Origin: an uncultured Clostridia bacterium
GTDB taxonomy: Bacteria > Bacillota > Clostridia > Oscillospirales > CAG-272
NCBI GenBank assembly: GCA_944383705.1
Contig: CALWQR010000005.1
Location: forward strand, 1-49,122
Reading direction: 5' to 3'
DNA length: 49,122 nt
The translations under genes were made by a program, and so were the position numbers. Shown one piece after another: positions 1 through 8,429 of the stretch; the stretch's first letter is position 1; each line of letters opens with the position of its first letter. The notes below the pieces were generated by a model that was not told the DNA's origin, made no database searches, and worked only from the letters and a program-made list of their open reading frames with translations.

Positions 1-1
1 C

Positions 2-1915
2 TACGCGGCCGAGGAGAACACCTTCTCCTTCCTCGGGTACCACTACACCGATCCGGCAACGCTTTCGCGCGGGGAAACCATCCTTTCGTTCGACAGCCTG
101 TTTGCCGACGAATCCTTCAACGAGAATTATATTGAACTGAACCGGCTGAAATTTGACGGCGGCTACTTTGGCGACCTGGCCGAGGGGCAGCGCGCGGCGG
201 TGCAGTTTGTCACCGGCGATCTCTCGGATTACGAGAAATACAGCGAGGATTACTATCCCGTCATTGTCAAATACCCGTCGGTGGACGTGGAGGACGTGTA
301 CTCCGATATGTTCGGCGTCTGCACCTACTCGGTGGATCCTTCCCGCAGCATGCAGATTGTCACCTACCTCAACACCAACGCCGATTTCCGCAACCTGCTG
401 CAGTACGGCATTGAGAATACCCACTATCATATGGTGGAAAAGGACGGCCGGACGGTTGTGGAGCGCCTGAATGAGGACTACATGATGGACATCTTCGCAA
501 CCGGAAACGCCTTTATCGCTTATCCGGAGCCCACCATGAGTCCCGACGTCTGGGAGGTTGGCACACAGCAGAACCGGCAGGCCCTGATCGAGCCGCTGCT
601 GGACTTTGACTTCCTGCAGGTGGCCAAGGAATCCGGCGCCACCTCAACCAGCTCCCCGACGGTGGGAACTGCCGGATACACCTATTCCTTCACCACCGGA
701 TACTCCAAGGAGATTCTCTCGCAGGATCCGGTGCTCCGTGAATGGCTGGAGAACTGCGACGCCTCGGGCTCCGGGGTGTACGTGCTGCATACCTCCTCCA
801 CCAGCGGGCAGAACGTTACCGGGTACATCTATTACTACAACAACGGCATTTCGAATGCAGCGGTCAATGTAACCGATGGCGGCGGCGCCATTTCGGTGGA
901 CTACACCGGCACCGCGGGCAGCGGCGAGGAGCTGACGGTTATCTCCTACTACGGCCGCAAGAACGCCAGCAAGCTGAACTGGAACGCAACCGTCAACGGT
1001 GAGGCCGTGACCACCAGCGTGACCTACCGCAACCAGATGATCAACTTCGATTTCATGAACACCGAGGGATATTCGATCACCTATAATCCCGAGATGACCA
1101 AGGCCATTGTTTACTCCAACCCGGCCGTGATGGAGTGGATCAACGGGATTGATGAGAGCGCTACCACCCCGTATGTGATGCGCTACAGCAAAACGGTGGG
1201 CGACCAGATTGTGTACACATATCTGGTGTACGTCCCCTCGATTGCCAACCCCTACGCGGTAACCGTGCATCCCACGGGCGGCCGCGCGCACCTGGTGCTG
1301 GATATCAGCTATACCGCGGATACCGAGACGGCGCTGGGCGAGGATGACATTCAGTACGCTCTGTTTGCCGTTTCGGTGGTGACCGATACGCAGGTGGAGG
1401 ATGTGACCTTCAACCTGTCGATGAACGGCAGCGCCGCAACCGCAACCGAGACCACGGATGTGGACCCCGGCTTTGGCGTCTGCGGCAACCTGGACACCGA
1501 GCTGGTCCGCTTTATCGCACAGCTGAACGCCAAGATTACCGAGCTGCTCAACGGCTGCGAAAACCTGGAGGAGCTGGAAATCCTGGTGAACGACCTGAAG
1601 GTTCTGCTCACCCCGCTGACGCCGGATGAAATTTACCAGAAGACCAACACCGGCGACTTTTCCACCATGCTGAGCGAGCTCCAGAACGCGGAGCTGAAAG
1701 CGTATATGGAAACGCAGGATACCGAGGAATTCTTCTTCAGCATTGCCCGCGCAACCAGCCACGAGCAGCTGACCCGCAAGGGCAGCGATTCGGAGGGCGC
1801 TGTTGTGGATGTGACCGAGATTGCTGCTCTCGGCGAACCCTACCCCACCTACAGCTCCCCGTATATGCTCTACTACGAGTGGCTCAACTCCAACGGCTTT
1901 ATCAAGAAGGACTGA
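2..1915 (+). CDS. Extracellular solute-binding protein, 3' part, with inserted duplicated domain
   Basis: The frame is open from the window edge, so the start and signal peptide lie outside. The visible 637 residues begin like the C-terminal half of a family 1 (LipO/DUF3502-like) ABC sugar-binding lipoprotein: an NLLQYGIENTHY stretch, then DIFATGNAFIAYPEP and a WEVGTQQNRQAL segment. In known family members this region is followed directly by the closing helices. Here about 250 beta-rich residues intervene, containing two similar units that begin PVLREWLENCDAS (near base 728) and PAVMEWINGIDES (near 1123). The closing helical part (about 1480-1915) ends YEWLNSNGFIKKD. Role: capture of an unknown substrate, probably an oligosaccharide, for an ABC importer encoded upstream. 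The family call is by motif resemblance. Confidence 0.7.
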   Translation, partial: YAAEENTFSFLGYHYTDPATLSRGETILSFDSLFADESFNENYIELNRLKFDGGYFGDLAEGQRAAVQFVTGDLSDYEKYSEDYYPVIVKYPSVDVEDVYSDMFGVCTYSVDPSRSMQIVTYLNTNADFRNLLQYGIENTHYHMVEKDGRTVVERLNEDYMMDIFATGNAFIAYPEPTMSPDVWEVGTQQNRQALIEPLLDFDFLQVAKESGATSTSSPTVGTAGYTYSFTTGYSKEILSQDPVLREWLENCDASGSGVYVLHTSSTSGQNVTGYIYYYNNGISNAAVNVTDGGGAISVDYTGTAGSGEELTVISYYGRKNASKLNWNATVNGEAVTTSVTYRNQMINFDFMNTEGYSITYNPEMTKAIVYSNPAVMEWINGIDESATTPYVMRYSKTVGDQIVYTYLVYVPSIANPYAVTVHPTGGRAHLVLDISYTADTETALGEDDIQYALFAVSVVTDTQVEDVTFNLSMNGSAATATETTDVDPGFGVCGNLDTELVRFIAQLNAKITELLNGCENLEELEILVNDLKVLLTPLTPDEIYQKTNTGDFSTMLSELQNAELKAYMETQDTEEFFFSIARATSHEQLTRKGSDSEGAVVDVTEIAALGEPYPTYSSPYMLYYEWLNSNGFIKKD

Positions 1916-1923
1916 TCCGCAGA

Positions 1924-2076
1924 GGAGCCCCAGGGATCTCGCCTCCCCAAAAGAGGCCGTGCCCCGGGGGCTCCCGCCCGGACCTTTCCCGGCGCAAGCC
2001 CCATTTGGGCATACCGTATGCAAATACGGTTTGCCCGGGGCCCGCGCCGGGGAATTTTTTGGGGCGGACATGGGGC
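1924..2076. repeat. Modular palindromic repeat, copy R1
   Basis: This fills the gap between the binding-protein gene and the trpS promoter. A GGAGCCCC...GGGGGCTCC hairpin (1924-1974) is followed by the shared long hairpin (1985-2054), whose arms are TTTCCCGGCGCAAGCCCC and GGGGCCCGCGCCGGGGAA. Its loop contains GCATACCGTATGCAAATACGG, closely related to the loops of the four other copies. The flank TTTTTTGGGGCGGA matches, reversed, the CCGCCCCAAAAGAAA flank elsewhere. It lies directly 3' of a stop codon and could end transcription. Bases 2077-2174 hold no recognised feature. Confidence 0.75.
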
Positions 2077-2174
2077 GGAGACTTGCAGACGGACGCTGCC
2101 GGCAGGCAAAGCGCCGCAGGAGGTCTGGAAGGCCGGCGGATTCCTTGCCTTGGCGGGAATTTTTCCATAAATGC

Positions 2175-2203
2175 TTGCAAAATCAGGGAATTTGTGATAC
2201 AAT
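2175..2203 (+). promoter_or_regulatory. trpS promoter
   Basis: TTGCAA (2175-2180), a 17-nt spacer and TACAAT (2198-2203) lie 34 nt before the trpS start. The leader is too short for a T-box, so tRNA-sensing attenuation of trpS is not indicated here. Confidence 0.75.
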
Positions 2204-2237
2204 ATATAAGAATTACATTTCGGAGGAATACTGATTT

Positions 2238-3239
2238 ATGTTTGGAGAACAGAAGGTGTCCTACTCCGGCGTACAGCCAAGCGGGAACCTGACCATCGGC
2301 AATTATCTTGGCGCCATCCGCAATTTTGCGGAATACTCCGCGCAGTACAAAACCTTTTACTGCGTGGCAGACGAGCACGCCATTACCGTGCGGCAGGTGC
2401 CGGCCGAGCTGCGCCGCCGGACCTACGAGACCGTGGCGCTGTACATGGCCTGCGGGCTTGACCCTGCGCAAAACACGCTGTATGTGCAGTCCATGGTCCA
2501 CGAACATGCCGAGCTGGCCTGGATTCTCAACTGCTTTACCATGTTCGGCGAGCTTTCCCGCATGACGCAGTTCAAGGACAAGAGCGCGCGGCATACCGAC
2601 AACATCAACGCCGGGCTGTTCACCTATCCCGCGCTGATGGCGGCGGATATCCTGCTGTACCAGACCGATGTGGTGCCGGTCGGCATTGACCAGAAGCAGC
2701 ATGTGGAGCTCTGCCGCGACATTGCCGAGCGCATCAACCAGATCTGGCCCGGGCTGTTTACGGTCCCCGAGCCGATGATTCCCCAAAACGGTATGAAAAT
2801 CATGTCGCTGGCCGACCCCACCCGCAAAATGAGCAAGTCGGATGAAAATCCGAACGCGGTGGTATACATTCTGGACGACCGGGATACAATGATCAGAAAG
2901 TTCCGGCGCGCCGTGACCGATTCGGGCTCCGAGGTGCGCTATGCCGCCGACAAGCCGGGCGTGGCCAATCTGATGACCATTTACTCCTGCTTTACCGGCA
3001 AGAGCATGGAGGAGATTGAGCGCGAATTTGCAGGCGTGGGCTACGGGGAGTTCAAGCTGGCGGTGGGCGAGGCGGCTGCCGACGCGCTGGCCCCGGTGCA
3101 GCGCCGCTATACCGAGCTGATGGCCGACAAGGCCGGGCTGGAGGCGCAGATGAAAAAGGGGGCCGAGGAGGCCTCCTGGTACGCCCGCCGCACGCTTGCC
3201 AAGGTCAAAAAGAAAATGGGATTCGTGCAGCTTTCCTGA
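2238..3239 (+). CDS. trpS: Tryptophan--tRNA ligase
   Basis: Charges tRNA-Trp with tryptophan in the cytoplasm (class Ic synthetase). The 333-residue length is normal for bacterial TrpS. Near the N-terminus VQPSGNLTIGNYLGA carries the HIGH-like TIGN signature, and TRKMSKSDEN near residue 197 is the KMSKS loop that closes over ATP. Middle motifs DILLYQTDVVPVGIDQKQH and a FTYPALMAAD segment fit the tryptophan pocket. The ATG is preceded by GGAGGA at good spacing. It has its own promoter, and the next gene follows after a 170-nt gap with short tandem repeats. Identification is firm. Confidence 0.97.
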   Translation: MFGEQKVSYSGVQPSGNLTIGNYLGAIRNFAEYSAQYKTFYCVADEHAITVRQVPAELRRRTYETVALYMACGLDPAQNTLYVQSMVHEHAELAWILNCFTMFGELSRMTQFKDKSARHTDNINAGLFTYPALMAADILLYQTDVVPVGIDQKQHVELCRDIAERINQIWPGLFTVPEPMIPQNGMKIMSLADPTRKMSKSDENPNAVVYILDDRDTMIRKFRRAVTDSGSEVRYAADKPGVANLMTIYSCFTGKSMEEIEREFAGVGYGEFKLAVGEAAADALAPVQRRYTELMADKAGLEAQMKKGAEEASWYARRTLAKVKKKMGFVQLS

Positions 3240-3258
3240 CCCGATCCGCCGGGCCCGC

Positions 3259-3342
3259 CCGGCGCAGGGCGGGGAAGGTCCGGCCCGGCACAGGGAAGGC
3301 ATGGTCCGGCACAGGGAAGGCCCGCCCCGACGCAGGGAAAGC
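3259..3342 (+). repeat. Four imperfect 21-nt tandem repeats
   Basis: Four units of 21 nt end near 3279, 3300, 3321 and 3342, sharing a core like GGCACAGGGAAGGC. The region is noncoding, 3' of trpS. A short CCCGGG-cgcaga-CCCGGG hairpin follows at 3364-3381 and might be a weak terminator. Nothing else is seen in this gap. Confidence 0.6.
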
Positions 3343-3410
3343 GGCTCCCCGGCGCTACATATCCCGGGCGCAGACCCGGGGGAACGCTGTGTTTGTAGGG
3401 GGTGCCGCGG

Positions 3411-4382
3411 ATGTGGATTGCCGGAGCTGCAATAACCGCTCTGCTGAGCTGGGGGCTGATGCTGCCGGTGCGCCGGTTGGCCTGGCGCTTTGGCGCGGTG
3501 GATGTGCCGCGTGACGGGCGGCGGATGCACAGCCGGCCGGTTCCGCGCGCGGGTGGTGTGGCGATGTTTGCCGCGCTGCTGTGCGGCTGTCTGGTGTTTT
3601 GCCGGCATACGCCGGTGCTGATGGCCGCGCTGGAGGGCGGACTGCTGCTGATGGCCATGGGGCTGGTGGACGATGTGTTCTGCCTGCCGGCCCGGTGCAA
3701 GCTGGCCTTTCAGCTGGGCGCGGCCTGCCTGGCCGTCTGGTCCACCGGCCGCTATGCCGGCCCGGGGCTGCTGCCCGCGGTGCTGTGGGTCACCGCGCTG
3801 ACCAACGCGCACAACTTTGTGGACGGGCTGGACGGACTGTTCGGCGGCACCTCGGCGCTGGAGGGCGTTGCGCTCGCGCTGCTGTTTGCCGCCCTGGGGA
3901 TGCCCGGGCTGGCGCTGCCCCCGCTGCTGGTCAGCGCGGCCTGCCTGGGTTTTCTCGCGCACAACCGTCCGCCCGCGCGCATTTTTGCGGGGGACTGCGG
4001 CTCGGAGTGCATCGGCTTTGTGCTGGGGATGCTGGCGCTGCCGGCCTTCGGGCAGGCGGTCTGGCAGCCGGGGCTGCTCTCCCCGCTGCTGATATTCGCC
4101 TATCCGCTGACCGATATGACCGCCGCGGTGCTGCGGCGGGTGCTGCGCGGACAGAGCCCCTTTGAGGCCGATCGCGGGCACCTGCACCACCGCGTCTGCG
4201 CCGCGGGGGTTCCGCAGCCCCGGTGCGCGCTCCTGCTCACGGCCCTCTCGGCCATGCTGGGCGCGCTGGGGGTGCTGGTCAGCCGCCCGGTCTTCTGCAT
4301 TCCCGCCATTGCCCTGATTCTTCTGACCGTTGCGCTGCTGGCCGGCGTTCCGCGCCTGCTGCGGCGCTCCGCCCGGCGCTGA
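3411..4382 (+). CDS. Glycosyl-1-phosphate transferase, WecA/TagO/MraY family
   Basis: A polytopic membrane enzyme that transfers a sugar-1-phosphate from a UDP-sugar to undecaprenyl phosphate, the first step of a cell-wall glycopolymer. Family motifs are clear: LVDDVFCLPARCK, NAHNFVDGLDGLFGG (the NxxNxxDGxDG signature), a GDCGSECIGF segment, and HLHHRV in the last cytoplasmic loop, typical of WecA/TagO rather than MraY. About ten hydrophobic helices are apparent. ATG at 3411 follows GTAGGGGG; a GTG at 3402 would add three residues. The polymer is unknown, but CsaB and GT4 genes at 21-24.7 kb may belong to related wall-polymer pathways. Confidence 0.85.
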   Translation: MWIAGAAITALLSWGLMLPVRRLAWRFGAVDVPRDGRRMHSRPVPRAGGVAMFAALLCGCLVFCRHTPVLMAALEGGLLLMAMGLVDDVFCLPARCKLAFQLGAACLAVWSTGRYAGPGLLPAVLWVTALTNAHNFVDGLDGLFGGTSALEGVALALLFAALGMPGLALPPLLVSAACLGFLAHNRPPARIFAGDCGSECIGFVLGMLALPAFGQAVWQPGLLSPLLIFAYPLTDMTAAVLRRVLRGQSPFEADRGHLHHRVCAAGVPQPRCALLLTALSAMLGALGVLVSRPVFCIPAIALILLTVALLAGVPRLLRRSARR

Positions 4383-4431
4383 GCGCCCGATTCCGGCGCC
4401 GGATATCCCCACTCTGAAAGGAGCTGCCGAG

Positions 4432-6075
4432 ATGAGAAAAATAACGCTTCGTCTGTGCGCCCTGCTGCTGGTTCTGTGCCTGCTGTGCGGCGCGCTGAGC
4501 GGCTGCTGGCGCGCGCCGGCACCTGTCCCGGTTCCCACAACGCCGGTGGGAGGCGGAGGCGCCGCCGCTCCCGCGGTCAGCGACCTTGCCTATACCCTGA
4601 CGCAGGCCGATGTGGATGCCGTGTACGCGGCCATTGAGGACTGCGAACGGCTCTTCCTGGATCTGGGCCCCACCGAATGGCAGATGCAGCAGGCGCTGGA
4701 CGAACTGGAGGACCGCTTTGCCCATCTGTCCACCCAGGCCGCGCTCGCCTACATCTACTACTGTCTGGATCAGACGGGCGGGCAGGCCTCGCAGGACTAT
4801 CTGTTTGCCACGGCGGCGCAGACCGAATGCTACGGGCGGTATGCCGAAATGTGCCGCCGGATTGACGAATCGTCCTCGGTCGGCAGGGAATTCTTCTTCC
4901 GCGACTGGACCGAGGAGGAGCGCGAGGAAATTCTCGGATACTCTGACGGAATGGCGGCGATCAGTCAGGAAAACAACGAGCTGCTGGTAGAATACCGGGC
5001 GCTTGACGACGCCGAATTCATGGACGGCGCGGCCCGGTGTTATCTGCGCCTGCTGCAAAACAACAACCGTCTGGCCGAGCTGAGCGGATACGCGAACTAC
5101 TGGGAGTACGCATATGACCGGTATCAACGGGATTACGGCGCGGCCGAGCTGGAGGTGATGCGGGAGTATATCCGGACCTATCTGCCCCCGCTGCTGAATC
5201 AGGTGATCAGCCGCTTCGGCGACGTGACCTCCCGGATGACCGAGAGCGAGTACATGGCCCTTGGCAACCTGCTTGGGATGGATTACGACCTGGTGGAGGG
5301 GGATTATCTGGAGGGCTACACCGCAAGCTATTCCCGGGATGTGCACGAGGCTATGCAGAGCCTGTTCGGACCGGAAAATTCCTTTTTCACCGATTCGGAC
5401 TCCGCCTATGCCGGCGCGTTTACGGTGACGCTGGCCGAGCCCGGGCGCCCGGTGTGCTATTTCGGACCGGGGTATCAGGAGCTGTATACGGTGGTGCACG
5501 AGATGGGGCATTACTATGCTGCGCTGGTCAATCCCGAGGTCTCCGCCGTGCTGGACCTGGCCGAGGTGCATTCGCAGGGTAACGAGTGGCTGCTGACCGC
5601 CTGGTTCCAGGATGAGCTGCCCGGGCTGGTGGCCGAGGCGATGTTCCTTAACCAGCTGGGCGGAGCACTGATCAGTGTGATTCTGTGCACCGCGGTGGAC
5701 GATTTTGAGCAGCGCTGCTACACCGAAGCTCCAGACAGTGTGGCCGAGCTGGACGCGCTGGCCGACGCCGTGGTGGATGACTACGGGGGAGACGCCTGGT
5801 TTACGGGCATGATTACGGATTTTCCGGTGTACTGGCGGATGGTGGCGCTGGAAAGCCCGGGGTACTATATCAGCTATGCCGTGTCGATGCTGGCCTCGCT
5901 GCAGCTGTACTGCGTGGCGCAGGAGCAATCCTTTGCGGCGGGACAGCAGGTCTATCTTGACCTGGTAGAGACCGATCCGGGAACCGCCTTTACCGAGACG
6001 CTGCGGCAGGTGGGGCTGGACAGCCCGCTGACCGACGCCTCGGTGTACGAGGACATCTGCCGGCTGTTGGAATGA
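4432..6075 (+). CDS. Lipoprotein zinc metallopeptidase, M3-like
   Basis: A 547-residue predicted lipoprotein. A hydrophobic signal (residues 4-22) ends in ALSGC with the lipidated Cys at position 25, then a Pro/Ala/Gly-rich tether. The catalytic motif VVHEMGHYYA puts the zinc ligands at H356 and H360 with E357 as base. AEVHSQGNEW supplies the third ligand at about E378, the spacing of oligoendopeptidase F/M3 enzymes. It probably cleaves peptides at the outer face of the membrane. The start follows GAAAGGAG. The lgt-like gene starts 10 nt after the stop. Overall sequence is far from classical PepF, so substrate preference cannot be given. Confidence 0.75.
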   Translation: MRKITLRLCALLLVLCLLCGALSGCWRAPAPVPVPTTPVGGGGAAAPAVSDLAYTLTQADVDAVYAAIEDCERLFLDLGPTEWQMQQALDELEDRFAHLSTQAALAYIYYCLDQTGGQASQDYLFATAAQTECYGRYAEMCRRIDESSSVGREFFFRDWTEEEREEILGYSDGMAAISQENNELLVEYRALDDAEFMDGAARCYLRLLQNNNRLAELSGYANYWEYAYDRYQRDYGAAELEVMREYIRTYLPPLLNQVISRFGDVTSRMTESEYMALGNLLGMDYDLVEGDYLEGYTASYSRDVHEAMQSLFGPENSFFTDSDSAYAGAFTVTLAEPGRPVCYFGPGYQELYTVVHEMGHYYAALVNPEVSAVLDLAEVHSQGNEWLLTAWFQDELPGLVAEAMFLNQLGGALISVILCTAVDDFEQRCYTEAPDSVAELDALADAVVDDYGGDAWFTGMITDFPVYWRMVALESPGYYISYAVSMLASLQLYCVAQEQSFAAGQQVYLDLVETDPGTAFTETLRQVGLDSPLTDASVYEDICRLLE

Positions 6076-6084
6076 GAGGTTTTT

Positions 6085-6858
6085 ATGTATCCGTATGAAT
6101 TGTTCTGGGGACTCGGACTGTACGAAATTTTCATGGTGGTGGGCTTTTTTCTGGCGCTGCTGTATTTCCGTCTGTTGGCCGACCGTCGGGGGCTGGGAGC
6201 GGACTTGCAGAACCTGGTTATTGTCTGCGCGCTGGCCGGTCTGTTTGGCGGTTACGGCTGCTCGGTGCTGACGCAGGCGGTGTACAACGCGCTGGAGAGC
6301 GGCCGGTTTGAAATCACCAAAAGCACCGGCGCCACCTTTTACGGCGGGCTGATCGGGGGAGCGGGAATCTTCATCCTGGTCTACTTCGCGCTCGGGCATT
6401 TCTGGCCCGGCCGTGGGGAGCCCCGGCGCTGCTTCGGCACGGTCTCCGAAATTGCCGCCGGCAGCATCTGCCTGGCCCACGCCTTCGGGCGGCTGGGCTG
6501 CCTGTGCGCCGGCTGCTGTCACGGCCGGGTGACCGATGCGTGGTACGGGATTTATCACGTGCGCCTGCAGCAAAAGGTGATACCGGTACAGCTGTTTGAG
6601 GCCATTTTTCTGCTGGCGCTCTGCGGCTTTCTCACCTGGCGCTTTTTCCGGGGGAGGAAGGGAAATCTGGCGCTGTACCTGATGCTGTACGCCGTGTGGC
6701 GTTTTTTCATCGAGTATCTGCGCGCGGACGACCGCGGGGCCACCGTGGTCTCCTTCCTCTCTCCCTCGCAGCTGACCGCCGTCCTGCTGTTTGCGGTGGG
6801 CGCGGGGCTGTACCTGTGGGGGCTGCTGCGGGAAAGGAAGGGAACGCATGGCGCGTGA
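6085..6858 (+). CDS. Prolipoprotein diacylglyceryl transferase family protein (Lgt-like)
   Basis: A 257-residue polytopic membrane protein. Lgt moves a diacylglyceryl group from phosphatidylglycerol to the lipobox cysteine. Seen: a GATFYGGLIGG loop, the HAFGRLGCLCAGCCHGRV signature with the family's conserved His and Gly-Arg, IPVQLFEA, and WRFFIEYLRADDRG near the C-terminus matching the conserved Glu and Arg. The Cys-rich signature marks a divergent Lgt-like branch common in Clostridia, so it may be a second paralogue rather than the main Lgt. GAGAGG precedes the ATG. It sits just after a lipoprotein gene and overlaps the next start by 11 nt, indicating an operon. Confidence 0.8.
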   Translation: MYPYELFWGLGLYEIFMVVGFFLALLYFRLLADRRGLGADLQNLVIVCALAGLFGGYGCSVLTQAVYNALESGRFEITKSTGATFYGGLIGGAGIFILVYFALGHFWPGRGEPRRCFGTVSEIAAGSICLAHAFGRLGCLCAGCCHGRVTDAWYGIYHVRLQQKVIPVQLFEAIFLLALCGFLTWRFFRGRKGNLALYLMLYAVWRFFIEYLRADDRGATVVSFLSPSQLTAVLLFAVGAGLYLWGLLRERKGTHGA

Positions 6859-7648
6859 CTGGATCTGCCGCGGCGGGGCGCTGGCGGCGGCCGCGGCCTT
6901 TGTGGCGGTATGGCTGGCCGACCCGGTCTTTTCCCCCGACCTCCTGATGCAGACACTGTGGAAGTCGCTGCTCTCGCGCATACTCGGGAGCCTGGTCTTT
7001 GTGTTCGTGCTGGTGTATCTGCGCTATCGCGTCTGGCAGAGGCCGCGCCGGGGGACGCTGTGGGCGGTGCTGCCGGCCCTGGCGGTGGTGGTGAACAACT
7101 TGCCCATCCTGGCGCTTGCCACCGGCAGCGCGCGGGTGGAGCGGACCGACCTGATCTGGCTCTTTGCGCTGGATGCGCTGTTCATCGGCGTGTTCGAGGA
7201 AATGGCCTTCCGCGGGGTGCTTTTCCCGGTGCTGCTGGAGCGCTATGGGGAGACGCGGCGGGGCATTGTGTGCACCACCGTTCTCTCCTCGGCCGTGTTC
7301 GGGCTGATTCACCTGGTCAACCTGGCCGAGGGAGCGGGGCTGGGCCCCACGGTGCTGCAGGTGGGGTATTCCTTCCTCATCGGGGGGATGTGCGCAATCG
7401 TGCTGCTGCGCAGCGGCAACCTGCTGTTCTGCATTCTGCTGCACGGCATTTACGATTTCTGCGGCGGCTTGCTCCCCACGCTGGGCGGCGGCAGCTGGTG
7501 GGATACCCCGACGGTGATTGTTACCGTCGTGCTGGCGGTGGCGGTGACCGCCTGGATGCTGATTCTGTTATTCCGCACCGGACCGGATGAGATCCGGTGG
7601 ATGAAACCGAAAGGAGAAAAAAACAATGATGGATACGATTCGGATTGA
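6848..7648 (+). CDS. CPBP family intramembrane metalloprotease
   Basis: A 266-residue membrane protein of the CAAX-protease/bacteriocin-processing (Abi, CPBP) family. The diagnostic motifs are present: EEMAFRG (EExxxR) near residue 118, then a FGLIHL segment (FxxxH), and a third His in a C-terminal helix (LLHGIYDF). These residues bind metal inside the membrane. About seven or eight hydrophobic helices are visible. ATG at 6848 follows AAAGGAAGGG and overlaps the lgt-like gene; the upstream ATG at 6791 lies deep in that gene and is less likely. Its substrate is unknown. It is translationally linked to both neighbours. Confidence 0.85.
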   Translation: MARDWICRGGALAAAAAFVAVWLADPVFSPDLLMQTLWKSLLSRILGSLVFVFVLVYLRYRVWQRPRRGTLWAVLPALAVVVNNLPILALATGSARVERTDLIWLFALDALFIGVFEEMAFRGVLFPVLLERYGETRRGIVCTTVLSSAVFGLIHLVNLAEGAGLGPTVLQVGYSFLIGGMCAIVLLRSGNLLFCILLHGIYDFCGGLLPTLGGGSWWDTPTVIVTVVLAVAVTAWMLILLFRTGPDEIRWMKPKGEKNNDGYDSD

Positions 7649-8348
7649 AAAGCAAAATACCCGCATGGTGGCCCACCGCGGGGTGAGCGGCCTGGAAAAA
7701 GAGAACACCATGGCCGCCTTTGTGGCGGCCGGCAACCGCTCGTACTGGGGCGTGGAGACCGATGTCCACCGCACGGCAGACGGGCAGATGGTGGTGATTC
7801 ACGACAGCGACGTCAAGCGTGTGGCCGGCCTGGAGCTCCCGGTGGAGGGCAGCGACCTGGCAACCCTGCGGGAGGTGGTTCTGCTGGACCGTGAAAACCG
7901 GCCGGGCCGGGCCGACCTGCGCATTCCCACCCTGCGGGAGTACATCCGGGCCTGCAAGCAGTACGGCAAGTTCTGTGTGCCCGAGCTGAAAACCCATTTC
8001 ACGGCCGAGGAGATCGCGCAGATTGCCGGGGAATTCCGGGACGAGGACTATCTCGACCACGCAGTGTTCATCTCGTTCTGCACCCAGAACCTGATTTACA
8101 TGCGGGAGCTCTTCCCGGAGCAGCCGGTGCAGCAGCTGACCAACCGGCTGGATGAGGAGGTGTTGGCGCTGCTTCTGGAGCACCGCTTTGACCTGGATGT
8201 CGATTACCGAGTGTTGACCGAGGATTGGGCCCGGCGGCTGCATGACGCGGGCGTCCGCATCAACTGCTGGACGGTAGACGACCCCGCCGTGGCCGAACGC
8301 CTGGTTGGCTGGGGGGTGGAGTACCTGACCAGCAACATTCTGGAGTGA
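7626..8348 (+). CDS. Glycerophosphodiester phosphodiesterase
   Basis: A 240-residue GDPD-family TIM barrel hydrolysing glycerophosphodiesters to glycerol-3-phosphate and an alcohol. The N-terminal signature is complete: MVAHRGVSGLEKENTMAAF (catalytic HRG and ENT), then VETDVHRTADGQMVVIHD with the metal-binding E-x-D and catalytic HD. The C-terminal INCWTVDD matches the family. There is no signal peptide, so it should act in the cytoplasm, recycling phospholipid or wall-polymer headgroups. Adjacent ATGs at 7626 and 7629 follow AAAGGAG, and the start overlaps the CPBP gene by 23 nt. It is the last gene of the run and ends just before a strong hairpin. Confidence 0.92.
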   Translation: MMDTIRIEKQNTRMVAHRGVSGLEKENTMAAFVAAGNRSYWGVETDVHRTADGQMVVIHDSDVKRVAGLELPVEGSDLATLREVVLLDRENRPGRADLRIPTLREYIRACKQYGKFCVPELKTHFTAEEIAQIAGEFRDEDYLDHAVFISFCTQNLIYMRELFPEQPVQQLTNRLDEEVLALLLEHRFDLDVDYRVLTEDWARRLHDAGVRINCWTVDDPAVAERLVGWGVEYLTSNILE

Positions 8349-8381
8349 ACAATCTGCCGATTTTTTTGTAGGGATTGCCAA

Positions 8382-8429
8382 AGACAGGAGCGCCGCCACG
8401 CAGTACCAAGCGTGGCGGCGCTCCTGTCT
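8382..8429. terminator. Perfect 20-bp hairpin between convergent genes
   Basis: Arms AGACAGGAGCGCCGCCACGC and its exact complement enclose an 8-nt loop (AGTACCAA). The right arm touches the stop codon of the minus-strand gene. No T-run follows on either strand; a T7 tract lies on the left (8361-8367), outside the hairpin. Its position suggests a bidirectional terminator. Confidence 0.6.

Noticed and set aside
2077..2237. T-box leader for trpS
   Set aside because: The promoter lies only 34 nt before the start, leaving no room for a T-box.
1902..4538. 878-codon minus-strand open frame over trpS
   Set aside because: Antisense to trpS and the WecA/TagO-type gene; Arg/Gln/Gly-rich nonsense.
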